Numbered from the stretch's first letter, positions 45,488 to 56,574 are shown. The stretch: 64,000 nt of DNA from Strongylocentrotus droebachiensis (GCA_035222895.1 JAVYIG010009961.1:1-64000); one strand, 5' to 3'. Program-made: numbers and translations. The notes: generated from the letters alone by a model not told the origin.

Positions 45488-46373
45488 TTTTATCTATCTA
45501 AGTATCTTCTCCCGGTTCGAAGGTTGATTGCAACATCTCTCCATTTCACTCTATCTTCTGCCATTCTGATGCACTCTTGCAGTTTTAGTCCACTCCAGTT
45601 CTTGACATTCTCTTCCCAGTTGATTCTGGCTCTCCATCTAGGTCTACTTCCTTCCATTCTTCCTTCCAATACATCCTTTAAGCGGCTTTGATGCCTTTTA
45701 ACATGACCAAAGTATTTGATTTTTCTCTCCTTAACTAATTCTACTAGTGCAATTTGTTTACGCCCTGCCATGTGCAATATCTCTTTGTTGGTTTTCATTC
45801 GTTTCCAGGATATTTTCATCATTCTTCTGTAGATCCACATTTCAAAAGATGTTATTCTATTTTCCATGGCCTTGTTTATTGTCCATGTGTCTGCTCAGAC
45901 CATACATAACAGTTTACTAGTCTCAACCTAAGCGCAAATTTCACCTTTCTATTTGTGAATATTCCTTTCATTGCCAGAAATGTATTCCGAGCAATTTCTA
46001 TTCTTCTTTTTATTTCTGCTTCGCATCTGGCATCATCTGTGATATTTTGTCCTAAGTAGATGTAATTACTGACTTGCTCAATGATATGTCCATCGAGTTT
46101 CAAACATATTCTAGGCTTATTCTCTATTCTACTAAAAATCATTGACTTAGTTTTCTTGACATTCATGCTTAGACCAAACTCTTCACTTTTGACTTTTACA
46201 ATATAAAATACATGTTGCAACTCTGCTTCATTCTCTGCGCAAAGTACAGTGTCATCAGCATAACGTAAATTATTAATATTTACACCCCTAATACTAACAC
46301 CTTTCATATCTGAAATTTCCCTGAGTGCCAACTCTGTGCGCATTGCCACTGATCTATTTATATAAATGTCCAT
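45488..46373 (-). pseudogene. RTE-like LINE 3' fragment, longer copy
   Basis: Minus strand. 46373-45876 encodes MDIYINRSVAMRTELALREI, then NNLRYADDTVLCAENEAELQ (YADD catalytic box), GLSMNVKKTKSMIFSR and LDGHIIEQVSNYIYLGQNIT. After a short deletion and frame change, 45867-45490 continues with MENRITSFEMWIYRRMMKIS to GRRYLDR. It is the same family as 29190-29866 and extends further 5' into the RT core. It is truncated upstream of YADD and frameshifted, hence dead. The 3' end reads AGATAGATAAAATTG. Confidence 0.8.
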
Positions 46374-46689
46374 ATAACTAAACGAATGAAAGTATTTCAG
46401 TAGCTTATGATAAGTATTGTATCTTAAAATAACAAGATTTGTGAAAAAGTACCAGTGTGTGAATATATTGATGGGTCTATCTTTGGAGGATTAGGGGAGA
46501 CATTCATTTCATTTTAAATTTATGTGACTTCGTTTGGTTTTAATGCAAAACGGAGAGATAAGAATACAGGAGGTGTGTGTATGTGGGATGCGCGCGCGAG
46601 TGTGTGTGATATTTTTTCCATAATCAAGGTAATAGTTGATGATGATCTAATATTGTGCATTTTTTTATTAATTTTATTGTATTTTAGGG

Positions 46690-48570
46690 TGGAGGCTGTG
46701 TGCGCGCGTGTGTGTACGTGTGTGGATGTGTGTGTGTGTGTGTGTGTGTGCGTGTGCGTGTGTGTGTTTGTGTTTATACATCCAAATGGAGGACTCCCTC
46801 AAAATGCAGTTGCGGTCGATAGTTAAAGGTAATACAAAGTTTTGGGAATTTTTTAAAATTGGGTGGATAGTGATTCTTTACCAATTTGATATATTTGGAT
46901 GCCCCTGTGGATGTGTTATACGCACTAGAAAAATTAGCCCCTAAAACGCTTCTGCTTTCGAGAAAAATTGAATATAAAAATTTACCGGTGCTCCCGGTAA
47001 ATTTTGATAAATTTCAAATAGCGCCTACGGCCGTACAATTTTAGCTGCGACCATAAAAATCTCAGAATAAGTAGTTGTGATATATAATTTCCAAACGGGA
47101 ATAGTCTTGACTAAAATAGAAACATTTTTGTATAGCTTAATTAATATCTTGATTAATATCTTGACCTTGAGAGGGAGCTATACAAAATAATGAGTTTATT
47201 ATTTACAATGTCAAGACTTAAGACTCGTTTTCAACCGCATCAACGATCACTTAATATTGTAGGATCGCATTTGCTTCCACTATGTTCATTTGAACCAAAT
47301 TCATGACCCCATACATACCAAACCTTTGTATTACCTTTAAGGTTTAGAATTACAACGTCGACAAGTATGATCATTCAGTGCGCTCAACAAATACTCGTGT
47401 TTTATAAATAGAAATAATATAAAATTGTAATAATTGTAATAAAACACTATTACTACTACTTCTAATATTGATAATTAACATGATGATAAGGAGAAAAATA
47501 AGAAGAAAAGGGAGAAAAGGAGAAGAATAACAAGAAAGAGAAGAAGAAAAATAAAAAGAAAGAAGGAAAAGAAAAGAAAAAGAAGTATTGGAAAAAACGA
47601 AGAACAAGAATAAGGACTAGACTCTAGAGAATGAGCGGAATAAGAAGAAAGAGTAAAAGAAGAAGGAGAAAAAGAAGAAGAAGAATGAGAAGAAGACGTA
47701 GTGGAAGCACACAAAAAAGAAGAAATAAGGAAAATAAAATAAGAAGAAGTAGTAAAAGAAGAGCTGAAAAGGAAGAAGAAGAAGAAGAAGAAGAAGAAGA
47801 AAAAGGACTAGAAGAACAAGAACAAGAAGGAGATGACTAATATTCAATAACAAAGTCCAATCACACACACACACAAAAAATGGGTGGTATGAGTGCTCCA
47901 TAATCATTTTCTAAGTACCAATTAATATAACACCCAAATCGTAGTTTCACTACATTGCACATCCGCCCTCATATGGTTTGAAACCAGATCGTCACTTTTA
48001 ATTGGTCAAGTTGGTATCCTTTTCTTAATTCTACCGGTCCTTCATCATGTTTATAGCAGCGAAGCACTTGGATTAACCAGGGTATGTAAGTTCCAAATAG
48101 GGGTGCAAGATACCTGCGTCCGTTTTGGGGGAAATGGGGACGTTTTCTTTGGAGGAAGCAATATCATTGGTTCGAGCTAAACACATGGTAGCATTTACTG
48201 AAAATCATGTTATGAAGTATCCTCTTCTATCGTCTATACACGTTGCCTTTCACCTTTTCCTTCTCTCTCTCTCTCTCTCTGTTTCTCTTTTTCTCTCTTT
48301 CTTTTTCTCCATCTATCTCTCTCTCTCTATATATATATATTATATAGATATATCCTTAATTGTCTCTTTCTTTGCTATCAGATGGGGGCACCTGGCCCCG
48401 TAGCCACTAACTGCAGAAGAATAGCTGGACATATTCATCATCAGTCTAAAGAAAACACCCCATTCTCATTTGAGGGGGGCGTCACGGGGTTCCCTATAAT
48501 TTCACAATTATGGATATGCCACTGTTTTTTTAGATGCATCTCACGGAACGTTTGAAGACCAAAATTATGT
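46690..48570 (+). repeat. Duplicated unit 0: 5' region of the secreted-gene segment
   Basis: (TG)n at 46695-46770, then TACATCC ... AAAATGCAGTTGCGGTCGAT, an MITE insertion, then AATACTCGTGTTTTATA, a purine-rich AAG tract (47480-47820), TGGTATGAGTGCTCCATAAT, CATCCGCCCTCATATGGTTT and GGCACCTGGCCCCGTAGCCA. The same order of landmarks recurs at 58130-59510 upstream of exon 1 of the secreted gene. The match ends near 48560, just short of where exon 1 would be, and a tandem repeat follows. Confidence 0.75.
46827..47336. mobile_element. TTAA-flanked MITE (Kolobok-like), 510 bp
   Basis: Ends AGGTAATACAAAGTTTT and AAACCTTTGTATTACCT, with TTAA at 46823-46826 and 47337-47340. The sequence on either side (CGATAG-TTAA-GGTTTAGAATTACAAC) matches the uninterrupted paralogue at 54062-54090 (TGATAGTTACGGGTTCGAGA), a natural empty site. 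No coding capacity. Confidence 0.85.
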
Positions 48571-48573
48571 TCA

Positions 48574-49085
48574 TCTGATTAAGCGCCTAAAACCCGTGAG
48601 CTTCCGGGGTTCTCCACCCCTTGGACCCCACGCCAATTACATGTAGTGTCCTGCCATGCAGTGTCACAAATAAGGTAACAAAATATGCTCATCTGAGTGT
48701 AATTACATGCCTAAAACCCGTGAGCTTCCGGGGACTCTGCCCCCTGGACCCAACCAATGGCCCTAAGGTGTGATCCTGGATGCTCATCTGATGGTGATTT
48801 CGGGGGTACTTTATTGCCCAAAACCCCTGAGCTCCGTCCCCTGGACCCCACACCAATTAGTGACCTACCAGCTATGTCACAAATAACATATCAACATAAG
48901 CTCAACTGACGGTAATGAATTGTCTTAAACCCCTGAGCTTCTGGGTGCTCTGCCCCCTGGACCCCATCCCAAATAGTAACCTGCCAGTTTCATGAATAAG
49001 GTATGACAATATGCTCATCTGACCGTAATTTAATGCCCATATCCCTTGAGCTTCTGGGGGCTCCGCCCCTTGACCCCACGTCACT
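48574..49085. repeat. Five tandem copies of a roughly 115-bp GC-rich unit
   Basis: Each copy reads GCTCATCTGA ... AAACCCCTGAGCTTCYGGGG, then CTCYGCCCCCTGGACCCCA, then AATTAGTGACCTGCCAG ... TCACAAATAA. The GAGCTTCCGGGG and CTCCGCCCC parts can pair, so each copy holds a small hairpin. It replaces the exon 1 region of unit 0. Confidence 0.75.
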
Positions 49086-50588
49086 TTACGCTACGCTCCA
49101 CCTAATAGCCTCCCCCATCACCCACATCGAAAAACGTTCAGCGGGGCCTGCATGTAAGAGTGGTGGTGATGCAGATTTTGTTATACCCCCCCCCCCCCCC
49201 TAAAAAAAAAAAAACACGTTTTGCTCATTTCAGAAACAGACCTAATACAGATATTACAATATAGCCTATAGTGTTGCCTGTTTCTTCGCAAAACTGTCTC
49301 ATCAGCTTTGGTTTTGGCCACCCAGAGGGTATTTTCATATGAATCCGAACGCATGTTAAAATAGCAGGCTCCCCTCGAATTCTGACCCAATGTAGGATTC
49401 ATTCTCTCTCGATTTTGGCTAACCAAAACAGTTACGATCTCAAATCATCTGCATAATCAGTTCGGAATCATGTGACGCAATGAATAAAGAGTTGCCTGTC
49501 TCTTAATTCGCACAATTTGGGGCTCATTTTTGGTTTGGGCCATACAGAGGAGCGAAACCACAAAGAGCATTTTCTGAGGAATGTCTCTAGTTCTTTAACC
49601 CACAACATCAGTACTTGACAAAGGAAACCTCTCTAGCCAATGATCATGATGAATGTGCTAAAATGTGGAAGCAAACCCAATGAATGCATTAAAATTATGT
49701 CTGTCTTTACACACATAATACTGCGTGGGTCTCATTTGCAATTGTTTGTTGTGGCCAAACAGAGAAACGAGAGCACCAATTAATAGTTGTAAAGATCAAT
49801 AGTACCTGTATATACACCCATCACCTGTTAAATTCCAAATTGTTCAGACAGAACAGTTTATGCGCTGCAGGAATGTCTCAAGCTCTATGACCTACAATAT
49901 CAGTAACTTACAAAACACATGCCTAGCTTGAAACATCCTGGTGATTATGCAAATGTTGAGAAAACAGTACCCATTGAATGCATTACATGATGTCTGTCTA
50001 TCTATTTTACAATTTACAAATTGCATGGATATCTCAAGTTAAAAAGGAACAATCACGGGCCTGCCTAAGTAATTATATAAATAAATTATGAACCTACCAC
50101 TAAAAGTGTTCAAAATCGTTTACACACTGCTGTGACGTTGTTTACGTTCTATGACCTGCATGCAATAAGAGCTTTACAATACATTTTACAAGAACCCAAA
50201 ATAATTTATGTCCACCATACATTATTATTTAAGCCGTTATCATCATTTTCGTTAATTTCATTTTCTCGGTCTTGTGTAAGATGACAATTTAAACTTATAC
50301 GCACTATACAGGTATTCAAAAAAGTGTCAAATTTACCTCTCCTTTTTTTTCTTTTAGTGCAAGGTTTTCAAATACTTAAGAAAGAAAAAAACAACATTTT
50401 GTTTTGCCTTTCCCAGACTGCCAGAGTAGTCATATAAGTACAAATAATAGATTATACAAATATACCATAACACATTGTTTTTCTTGGTCTCCTCATTGGA
50501 GACCACACACACACACACTCAAAAATGGAAAAAACCTCTGCAATTTCTATTACATGTTAAGGCACTGGCAGTGCGACAGTGCCTGTAA
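49086..50588. other. Non-coding, with ancient repeats
   Basis: A run of 15 C then 12 A lies at about 49187-49213. From 49270 to 50030 the motif TTGCCTGTYTCTT ... GTTTTGGCCAMMCAGAG recurs about every 200-290 bp in strongly diverged form. No gene is recognised. Confidence 0.4.
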
Positions 50589-52727
50589 TGCTAGGAGTCC
50601 ACTGGGCCAGCGCCAGTTGGTGCCAGTTTGCGCCAATGCAATTTACTGTGGCGCCTAGTGTCGCCAAAAAGGTGCCTAGTGGCGCGTAGTGGCTCAAACT
50701 GCCTCCCAACTGGCTCGTGGTGGCCCGTAACGGCACCAAATTTTAATGTGGCGGCAAGAAAATTTCAAAATGTTTGAAATTTTCGTCGCGCCACTTGCAT
50801 CGAGCAATCAGCGTCAAGTGTCCGCCAAGTGGCACCAAATGGCGCGTACATATCGCCCTTTGGCGCAAACAATCCGCCTATTGGAATCCACTGGAATGTA
50901 ATGGCGCGCGCCAAGTTGCGCCAATGAGATTTCGCGCCACATGGCGCCACTTGGCGCCAAGTAGCACCTTGTTTGCGCCACTACGCGAGCCAAACGGCAC
51001 CCGATTGGTGACTACTTCGCGCCAAATGCCACCTGGTTGCCCGCCATTCGGCGCCACTTGCCGCCTATAAAAGCAGGGCGGCATCGCAGGACTTTCTCAC
51101 AGTGATGGCGGCAGTTCTCCAAGCTCCAGGGATGAGGTTGTGCTGGGCATCCTCCTGGTCCAACATGCGGACGTCCAGTGCCTGATAGCGCTTCCTGATG
51201 AGGTTGTGCAGCATGACTGCAGCTTCAACGAGCAGGCGGACTGTGTCCGGTTCCTGTCTCATCTGGCCAAGGAAGCACTGGAACCACAGAGCCAGAATAC
51301 CAAAGGCATTTTCAACCACACGCCTTGCCCTGGACAGCCTGTAGTTGAAGATCTTCTGCTGTTGGTCCATGTTACGACGGCCATAGGGCTTCATCATGTA
51401 CGTCCTCATGGCGAAGGCATCGTCTCCCACGAAGAAGTACGGCATAGGGTGCTCTTTATCATCATGGGGAAGAGGAGCTGGATCTGGGATGCCTAAAGTG
51501 CCAGCTTCAATGCACTCCTTCAGTTCACTGTTGTTGTAGATCTGGGCATCAGACTGATGGTCAACCCCACCCACATCGACCCACATGAACTGGTACTTTG
51601 AATCTACCAGAGCCATCAGGACAACCGAGAAGAACTGCTTGTAGTTGAAGTAAAGGCTGCCTGATTTGTTGGGCTTCTGGGGACGGATGTGCTTTCCATC
51701 ATAGGCTCCCAGACAGTGAGGAAGATTCCATCTGGCTTCAAAATCACCTGCAACCTCAAGCCAGCCTTCATTGGTTGTGGGGAGGGAGATGACTTCTGCA
51801 GCATACTCATCCACTATCGCTCTGGCTACATCAGGGACAAACTTCTGGATGGTTTCCTTGCCCACTCGGAAGTTGTAAGACAGCTCGGCATAGGTGGCCC
51901 CAGTGGCGAGATGGCGGAGGAAGACGGACAATTTGAGACCAGGGGGAATGGCCTTCCTGAAGGGGGTGTCCTTCTTCTGCAAGTGGGGTGTAAGCCTGAC
52001 CAACAGGTCATCAAACATCTCTGGGGACACCCTGGTGTAGTTCTTGAACTTCCTCCTGTCATTCTCCCTCAGCTCTTCCATCAAAGTGTGGTACTGTACA
52101 CGTTCGGCCCTCAACTGTGGGTGGAGCATGGGTCTAAACCACCAGTTGTGCTTCCTTTTATTCTTAGGAGGCTCTTCTTCTTCAGGATTGGCCAGCATAA
52201 GTTGATAGGCAGTGGCCACCTCAGCATCTCTCATCATCTTCTGATGGAGCAGCATCATCACTCCAACATTATCAAAAGCCTCAGACATATCAAAATTGTA
52301 AATATTTAGTAGAGATGTTGTTCATACGGCAGCTGAGGGGGGTCTGAACCAGGTAGCCGATGGCCGGTATTTGTATAGTCGGCAAGTAGCGCCAAGCGGC
52401 GGTAAGTTCAAACCAATATGGCGACCTTTGGCACAAACTAATCACCAAGTGGCGCAAAGTAGCCGTTTATTGGCGCTAATGGCGCCAACAGGGTGAATTT
52501 TGGAATCAAATGGCCGTGTAATGGCGCAAACTGGCGTAAACTGGCGCAACATTTTGGAGCAAGCGAGGTGGCATTTGGCGCACGCCATATGGCACCCAAT
52601 TTAATCCACTTGGCGACACATGCCGAGCGGACATTAATTCGGCGCCACAGCGAGCCACTACGCGCCAATCACATAATCTTTGGCGCGAAATGGCACCAAC
52701 TGGCGCTGCCCCAGTGGACTCCTAGCA
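50589..52727 (-). mobile_element. PIF/Harbinger transposon, 2,139 bp, potentially autonomous
   Basis: Terminal inverted repeats begin TGCTAGGAGTCCACTGGGCC at the left and match at the right (CCCCAGTGGACTCCTAGCA) for about 35 bp with one mismatch. Flanks are TAA (50586-50588) and TGA (52728-52730), one mismatch from a 3-bp duplication. Both subterminal regions (50600-51065 and 52370-52710) are packed with degenerate GGCGCCA-type motifs. The middle holds one transposase gene; I see no second (Myb/SANT-like) gene. Confidence 0.85.
51065..52288 (-). CDS. PIF/Harbinger (HARBI1-like) transposase, 407 aa
   Basis: An uninterrupted ORF from ATG at 52286-52288. After a charged N-terminus (residues 36-47) comes the family N-terminal pattern WWFRPMLHPQ, then a helix-rich segment with LSVFLRHLATGATYAELSYN at 120-139. 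The DDE_Tnp_4 nuclease follows: GAYDGKHIRP at 194-203 (first Asp, D197), VDVGGVDHQSDAQIYNN at 237-253 (Asp at 247), FFVGDDAF at 285-292 and RVVENAFGIL at 323-332 (Glu at 326). All acidic positions expected for catalysis are present. Length is in the usual range for the family. It would cut and paste elements bearing matching termini. The lack of stops suggests recent activity, or domestication if no other copy moves. Confidence 0.92.
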   Translation of the reverse strand: MSEAFDNVGVMMLLHQKMMRDAEVATAYQLMLANPEEEEPPKNKRKHNWWFRPMLHPQLRAERVQYHTLMEELRENDRRKFKNYTRVSPEMFDDLLVRLTPHLQKKDTPFRKAIPPGLKLSVFLRHLATGATYAELSYNFRVGKETIQKFVPDVARAIVDEYAAEVISLPTTNEGWLEVAGDFEARWNLPHCLGAYDGKHIRPQKPNKSGSLYFNYKQFFSVVLMALVDSKYQFMWVDVGGVDHQSDAQIYNNSELKECIEAGTLGIPDPAPLPHDDKEHPMPYFFVGDDAFAMRTYMMKPYGRRNMDQQQKIFNYRLSRARRVVENAFGILALWFQCFLGQMRQEPDTVRLLVEAAVMLHNLIRKRYQALDVRMLDQEDAQHNLIPGAWRTAAITVRKSCDAALLL

Positions 52728-53994
52728 TGAGGGACGGCACATTGCCTACAAGAATGTCACAAGTGGCAGTCCACGTTCTCGTCTTGCAATTCTAAAAGTC
52801 CCTATTGATAGCACACTAGGGTCGCGGCCTCAATGCACACACATCAATGACGTTTTGCATGATCATCATGAAACAGTGCATTCTGAAACAGTGTTCTCTG
52901 GTCGGGGCGAAGGCGTGCGATGGGGTCCAAAATTTCGTTCGCAACGTGCAACAATGAAACCTGTCACAAATACAAATCTATATGATTATATCAAACCATG
53001 CGTGTGACCATGCGAGGCATTGTAACATTTCTTTCATTTTCATAAATTGATCGCGTTCACTGACGCTGTGTAGTATTACTTCCTCGTATGTTCTACATGT
53101 TGGCCTGTTCGGAACTGGGAGATACAGAGAGACAGAGGGGGTGTTATTTGGAAAGTTGGGAATAGCGTGGGGAAAGAAAGACCGTAATCCGGGCTTCATA
53201 AATCGGGACAGACAGAATAAAGATTTGTTGGAAAGGTAGAGGCGGAGAGATAGACAGAGAGAGAAAGAGAAACAAAAAAAAACAGAGAGAAAGACAGAGA
53301 GAAAGCAGGGATATCGATATAAATAACATTTATGTCTTTAATTAAGATGTCCTTATATATATATATATTTATATCAGAGAGAGAGAGAGAGGGAGAAAAA
53401 CAAGCCTTCCACATTAGCAAAAAGAATTTTGTTTCTTTAATTTCTCTCCCTCATGATTATACATTTCATGCCCAAGCTCATAGTTGTTTTCATTTTCTCT
53501 CTCGATCCATATACTAATACTCACACTTGCTTAATTCACATTTCATACTCGTTTCATACTCGTTTTATAACCGTTTCATCAATTGTCCACACCCCCATCA
53601 AAACGACCCAGCCCACTTCCTATACACCAAAGTTGCTGTTCTCACCTTCGTATTTTGGAATCCGAAAGAAAGTTTACCTCCTAAGACTGACTGTCCTTTG
53701 ATGTTTAAACGTCGCCTAAAGAAGAAATATTCGATAATGATCTGGTGATTCGTGCACATCAAGATTGCGTCTAAATGTGTATCATCCAAACTGAAACCGA
53801 ACATGAAGCCGCGATTGCCTTTTCACGCATGCTTGCATGTCGTGCAGAAATAGGCAAATAATGGGAACAAAATGTGTACCACTGTCGCGTGATGAAGGTG
53901 TATTGACAAAGGATAAGCCCCGCTGCACTTTGTGAATATATCGAAATATGTGAATAATATTTCAGCGTTATACACAAGGAATGTATTGGCGTCA
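52728..53994. other. Non-coding, low-complexity patches
   Basis: GA/CT-rich tracts at 53215-53400 and a TA tract near 53355. No supported gene. Confidence 0.35.
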
Positions 53995-54970
53995 ATCACA
54001 AGGCCGTCCGTCAGTGTGTGTTTACATCCATATTGATGATACCCTCAAAATTTAGTTGCGGTTGATAGTTACGGGTTCGAGAGTTACAACATCGACAAGT
54101 ATGATCATTCAGTGCGCTCAAGAAATACTCGTGTTTTATATATGAACATTTACAAAAAATATGTAATTAGTGTAATAAAATACTATCAGTAAGTATACTA
54201 CTACTACTACCTACCTACCTGGCTGCCACCGTCATGTGCTGGCGATTGGCGACCACATCTGCACATGTTCTTGTTGTCTTTCTCCTTTTGTTTCTATCCT
54301 GTGCTAATCTTTTTGCTTCTGAATATGTGAGACCTGTCCATTCTTTGATGTTATCAAACCACTGCTTTCTCTGTCTGCCTCTTTTTCTTTTTCCTTCTAC
54401 TTGGCTTTCTATCATTTGTGCTGCTAAGGAGCTCCCACTGCCACGCAGAATGTGTCCGAAGTAACCAATCTTGAGGCGGGCCACTTTTCCAAGGAGATCT
54501 CTCTCTGTGTTTAGTTCTTGTAGAACACTGAGGTTAGTTCTGTTGTCCTTCCAGCTGATCTTTAGCATTTTCCTCCAGAACCACATTTCTTCTGCCATGA
54601 TGCGATTTCATCGGCTTTGAGCAGTGTTCAGCTTTCAGCACCATAAAGCAAAGCACTCCAAACCAGGGTTTTGACCAGTTTTATTTTCAGACCGGTTAAG
54701 ATGTTCCTGTCATTCCAAAGTACGTGCAGGTCAACCATTCTCTTCTTTGCTATAGCTATTCTTATCTTTATGTCATTGGTACAGCTGGAATCGCTGTTCT
54801 TTGTAGATACTACTACTACTACTACTAATATTGATAATAATAACGATAACAAGGAGAAAGGAATAAGAAGAACTGAGAAGAAGAAGAAATACAAGAAGAA
54901 GAAAGAAGGAAAATAAAATAAGCAGAAGTAGTAAAAGAACAGGAGAAAACGAAGAACGAGAACAAGGAAA
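53995..54970 (+). repeat. Duplicated unit 1: 5' region, split by an RTE
   Basis: TTTACATCC ... CCCTCAAAATTTAGTTGCGG, then ACAAGTATGATCATTCAGTG and AATACTCGTGTTTTATATAT to a (CTA)n tract at 54190-54200 match unit 0. After the RTE, (CTA)n and an AAG-rich purine tract resume (54806-54970). Unit 1 then passes straight into a pyrimidine tract and exon 2; the exon 1 region is absent. Confidence 0.7.
54205..54805 (-). pseudogene. RTE-like LINE 3' fragment, second family
   Basis: Minus strand. From 54805 it reads NDIKIRIAIAKKRMVDLHVL, then KLVKTLVWSALLYGAE. After a frame break, MAEEMWFWRKMLKISWKDNR runs to IGYFGHILRG, GRQRKQWFDNIKEW and a VVANRQHMTVAAR end (54598-54215). It has the same domain pattern as the other RTE pieces but a different sequence family. 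It lies exactly inside a CTA triplet tract that continues on both sides. Confidence 0.75.
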
Positions 54971-55190
54971 CGAAGTGATTTTACCCCTCCCTTCCCTTCT
55001 CTTCTCCCCTCCCCCGCCCTTCCCATTTGTTTCCTTTCCTCTGTTTCTAATTTTCCTTTTCTCTCTCTCTCTCTTTCTCTTTCTCTCTCTCTTCCTTCCT
55101 CACCCTTTCTTCCACCCTATATGCCTTCCTCTCTCAATTTCTATCTTCTCCTATTTATACCTCTCCCTCATCCCCTCCCCTACCTCCCCC

Positions 55191-55226
<36 letters not shown>

Positions 55227-55288
55227 TCTCTCAATCTCTATCTTCTCCTATTAATTAATCTCTCTCCCTTGCTTCTTCTCCTACCCCC

Positions 55289-55320
<32 letters not shown>

Positions 55321-55423
55321 ATCTCCTTCTCTCTCCTACCCCACTCCCTTTCATTCTAACATTTCCCCTTCCTCTTCCTGCCTTCACATTCCACCACTCC
55401 TTTTGTCTCTCTCCACCTCACAG
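54971..55423. repeat. Polypyrimidine tract ahead of unit-1 exon 2
   Basis: About 450 bp almost free of purines on the plus strand, ending in a splice-acceptor-like CTCACAG. The matching tract in unit 2 is 60750-61012. Long open frames here are low complexity. Confidence 0.8.
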
Positions 55424-55646
55424 CTCGGCCAAACTCCGGCGACATCCCGGGCGACGACGAAGATGGGTATGACGTCGACATCCCTCTATCCGATGTCTGT
55501 CGTGAGGGCCTCATCGACAACGAGCCGCCATATGACAACGGGTTTTGTCACCTTCATGCTCCAATCCATCTGCCCGTCGCTCTTCGATGAGGAAGAGGAA
55601 GGCTCTGGGTACAGTGGGCTGCAGCGTTTAGCCATTATGGATATCG
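55424..55646 (+). pseudogene. Orphan exon 2 of the four-Cys secreted family (unit 1)
   Basis: Bounded by CTCACAG and the donor ATCG|GTATGT. In the phase set by exon 1 it reads RPNSGDIPGDDEDGYDVDIP, then LSDVCREGLIDNEPPYDNG. One extra T in GGGTTTTGT (about 55535) then shifts the frame. Beyond it the conserved sequence continues in another frame as FVTFMLQSICPSLFDEEEEG. Exons 1 and 3 are absent from this unit, so it cannot make the full product. Confidence 0.75.
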
Positions 55647-55654
55647 GTATGTTT

Positions 55655-55880
55655 GTGACGTGTTGATGAGAACGATGATGATCATGATGATGAACATGAT
55701 GGTGAAAATGTGGATGAGGATGATGATGATGATGTTGATGATGATGATAATGATGATGATTCACAGTATTTCTATGGCACCATCTTCTGTTTAATATTTC
55801 TGGGTTTTTTTCCTGGCAGGTTGGTGATGATGATGATGATGATAATTTATAGCATTTGTAAGTCGCAATAATAATCTGTT
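55655..55880. repeat. (GAT)n microsatellite patches
   Basis: GATGATGAT-rich segments at 55668-55760 and 55825-55845. They correspond to the longer tract at 61262-61860 in unit 2. Confidence 0.8.
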
Positions 55881-56384
55881 AAAACCATTTAAAGGCGAAG
55901 GCTCTTGCACTCTTTGTTGGTTGGTCTAATGTATTCAGGTTGTGGTCCGAGCAGGTCGAATATTTACGGCAATAAAGTTGTGAATATTCCTATAAATGTA
56001 CACTGTTGGTTATAATGCTGGAATAATTTTGTTTACCCCAATTTATTGAATGATTTTGACAATGATTTATTCCTAATAGATCTAGATAATAGTATACGTT
56101 CTCAGATTTTATTGAATGACAATTGGGGAGTGTTTGTTTTGTGTGACTGCTAAAGCATGTGTGTGCTACAATGCTAATCAACTAGGTGACCTACGTCCTT
56201 AAGTCATAACTGACAGTAATGGGGATTATTATACCTCATAAAAGGGCACTAATATAGCACATCGACACGGTTTTGATCCTGGGGGCTCACATAAACTAGG
56301 CCATTGCTTAGCCAATGAATCATGACTGTACGCAAGCGGGCGCTAGGGTACGTCGACGCCCCCACAAAAACAAAAAAAAACAAA
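55881..56384. other. Intron-like sequence shared with unit 2, then unique DNA
   Basis: 55850-56010 matches 62150-62340 (shared CTCTTGCACTCTTTGTTGGT). Homology then stops where a Harbinger-like region begins. Confidence 0.5.
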
Positions 56385-56556
56385 GAAAATGCAATAAGTT
56401 TTCAATAATCCATTGCATTTTCCCCGACCCCCGACATAAAAAAAAATCTTCTATGTGGGCATGCCTTGAACCATAATGCATGGCCCTACAGAGGAATTTT
56501 CCCTGTTTAGGACTGGGGGAAAATGCAATGAATTATTGAAAACTTATTGCATTTTT
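56385..56556. repeat. Inverted repeat with 41-bp arms
   Basis: 56385-56425 and 56516-56556 are complementary at 39 of 41 positions (core AATGCAATAAGTTTTCAATA), with a 90-base loop. It borders the decayed Harbinger transposase. It may be part of that element or a separate foldback insertion. Confidence 0.75.
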
Positions 56557-56574
56557 CTTAGAAATAGTGTTATA

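Noticed and set aside
47617..47907. Phe/Leu-rich and Arg/Lys-rich ORFs on opposite strands
   Set aside because: Both are readings of one AAG-rich purine tract.
51140..52309. Plus-strand ORFs of 118 and 206 codons
   Set aside because: Antisense shadows of the Harbinger transposase.
54975..55472. 165-codon Ser/Leu/Pro-rich ORF
   Set aside because: Translated polypyrimidine tract; low complexity.
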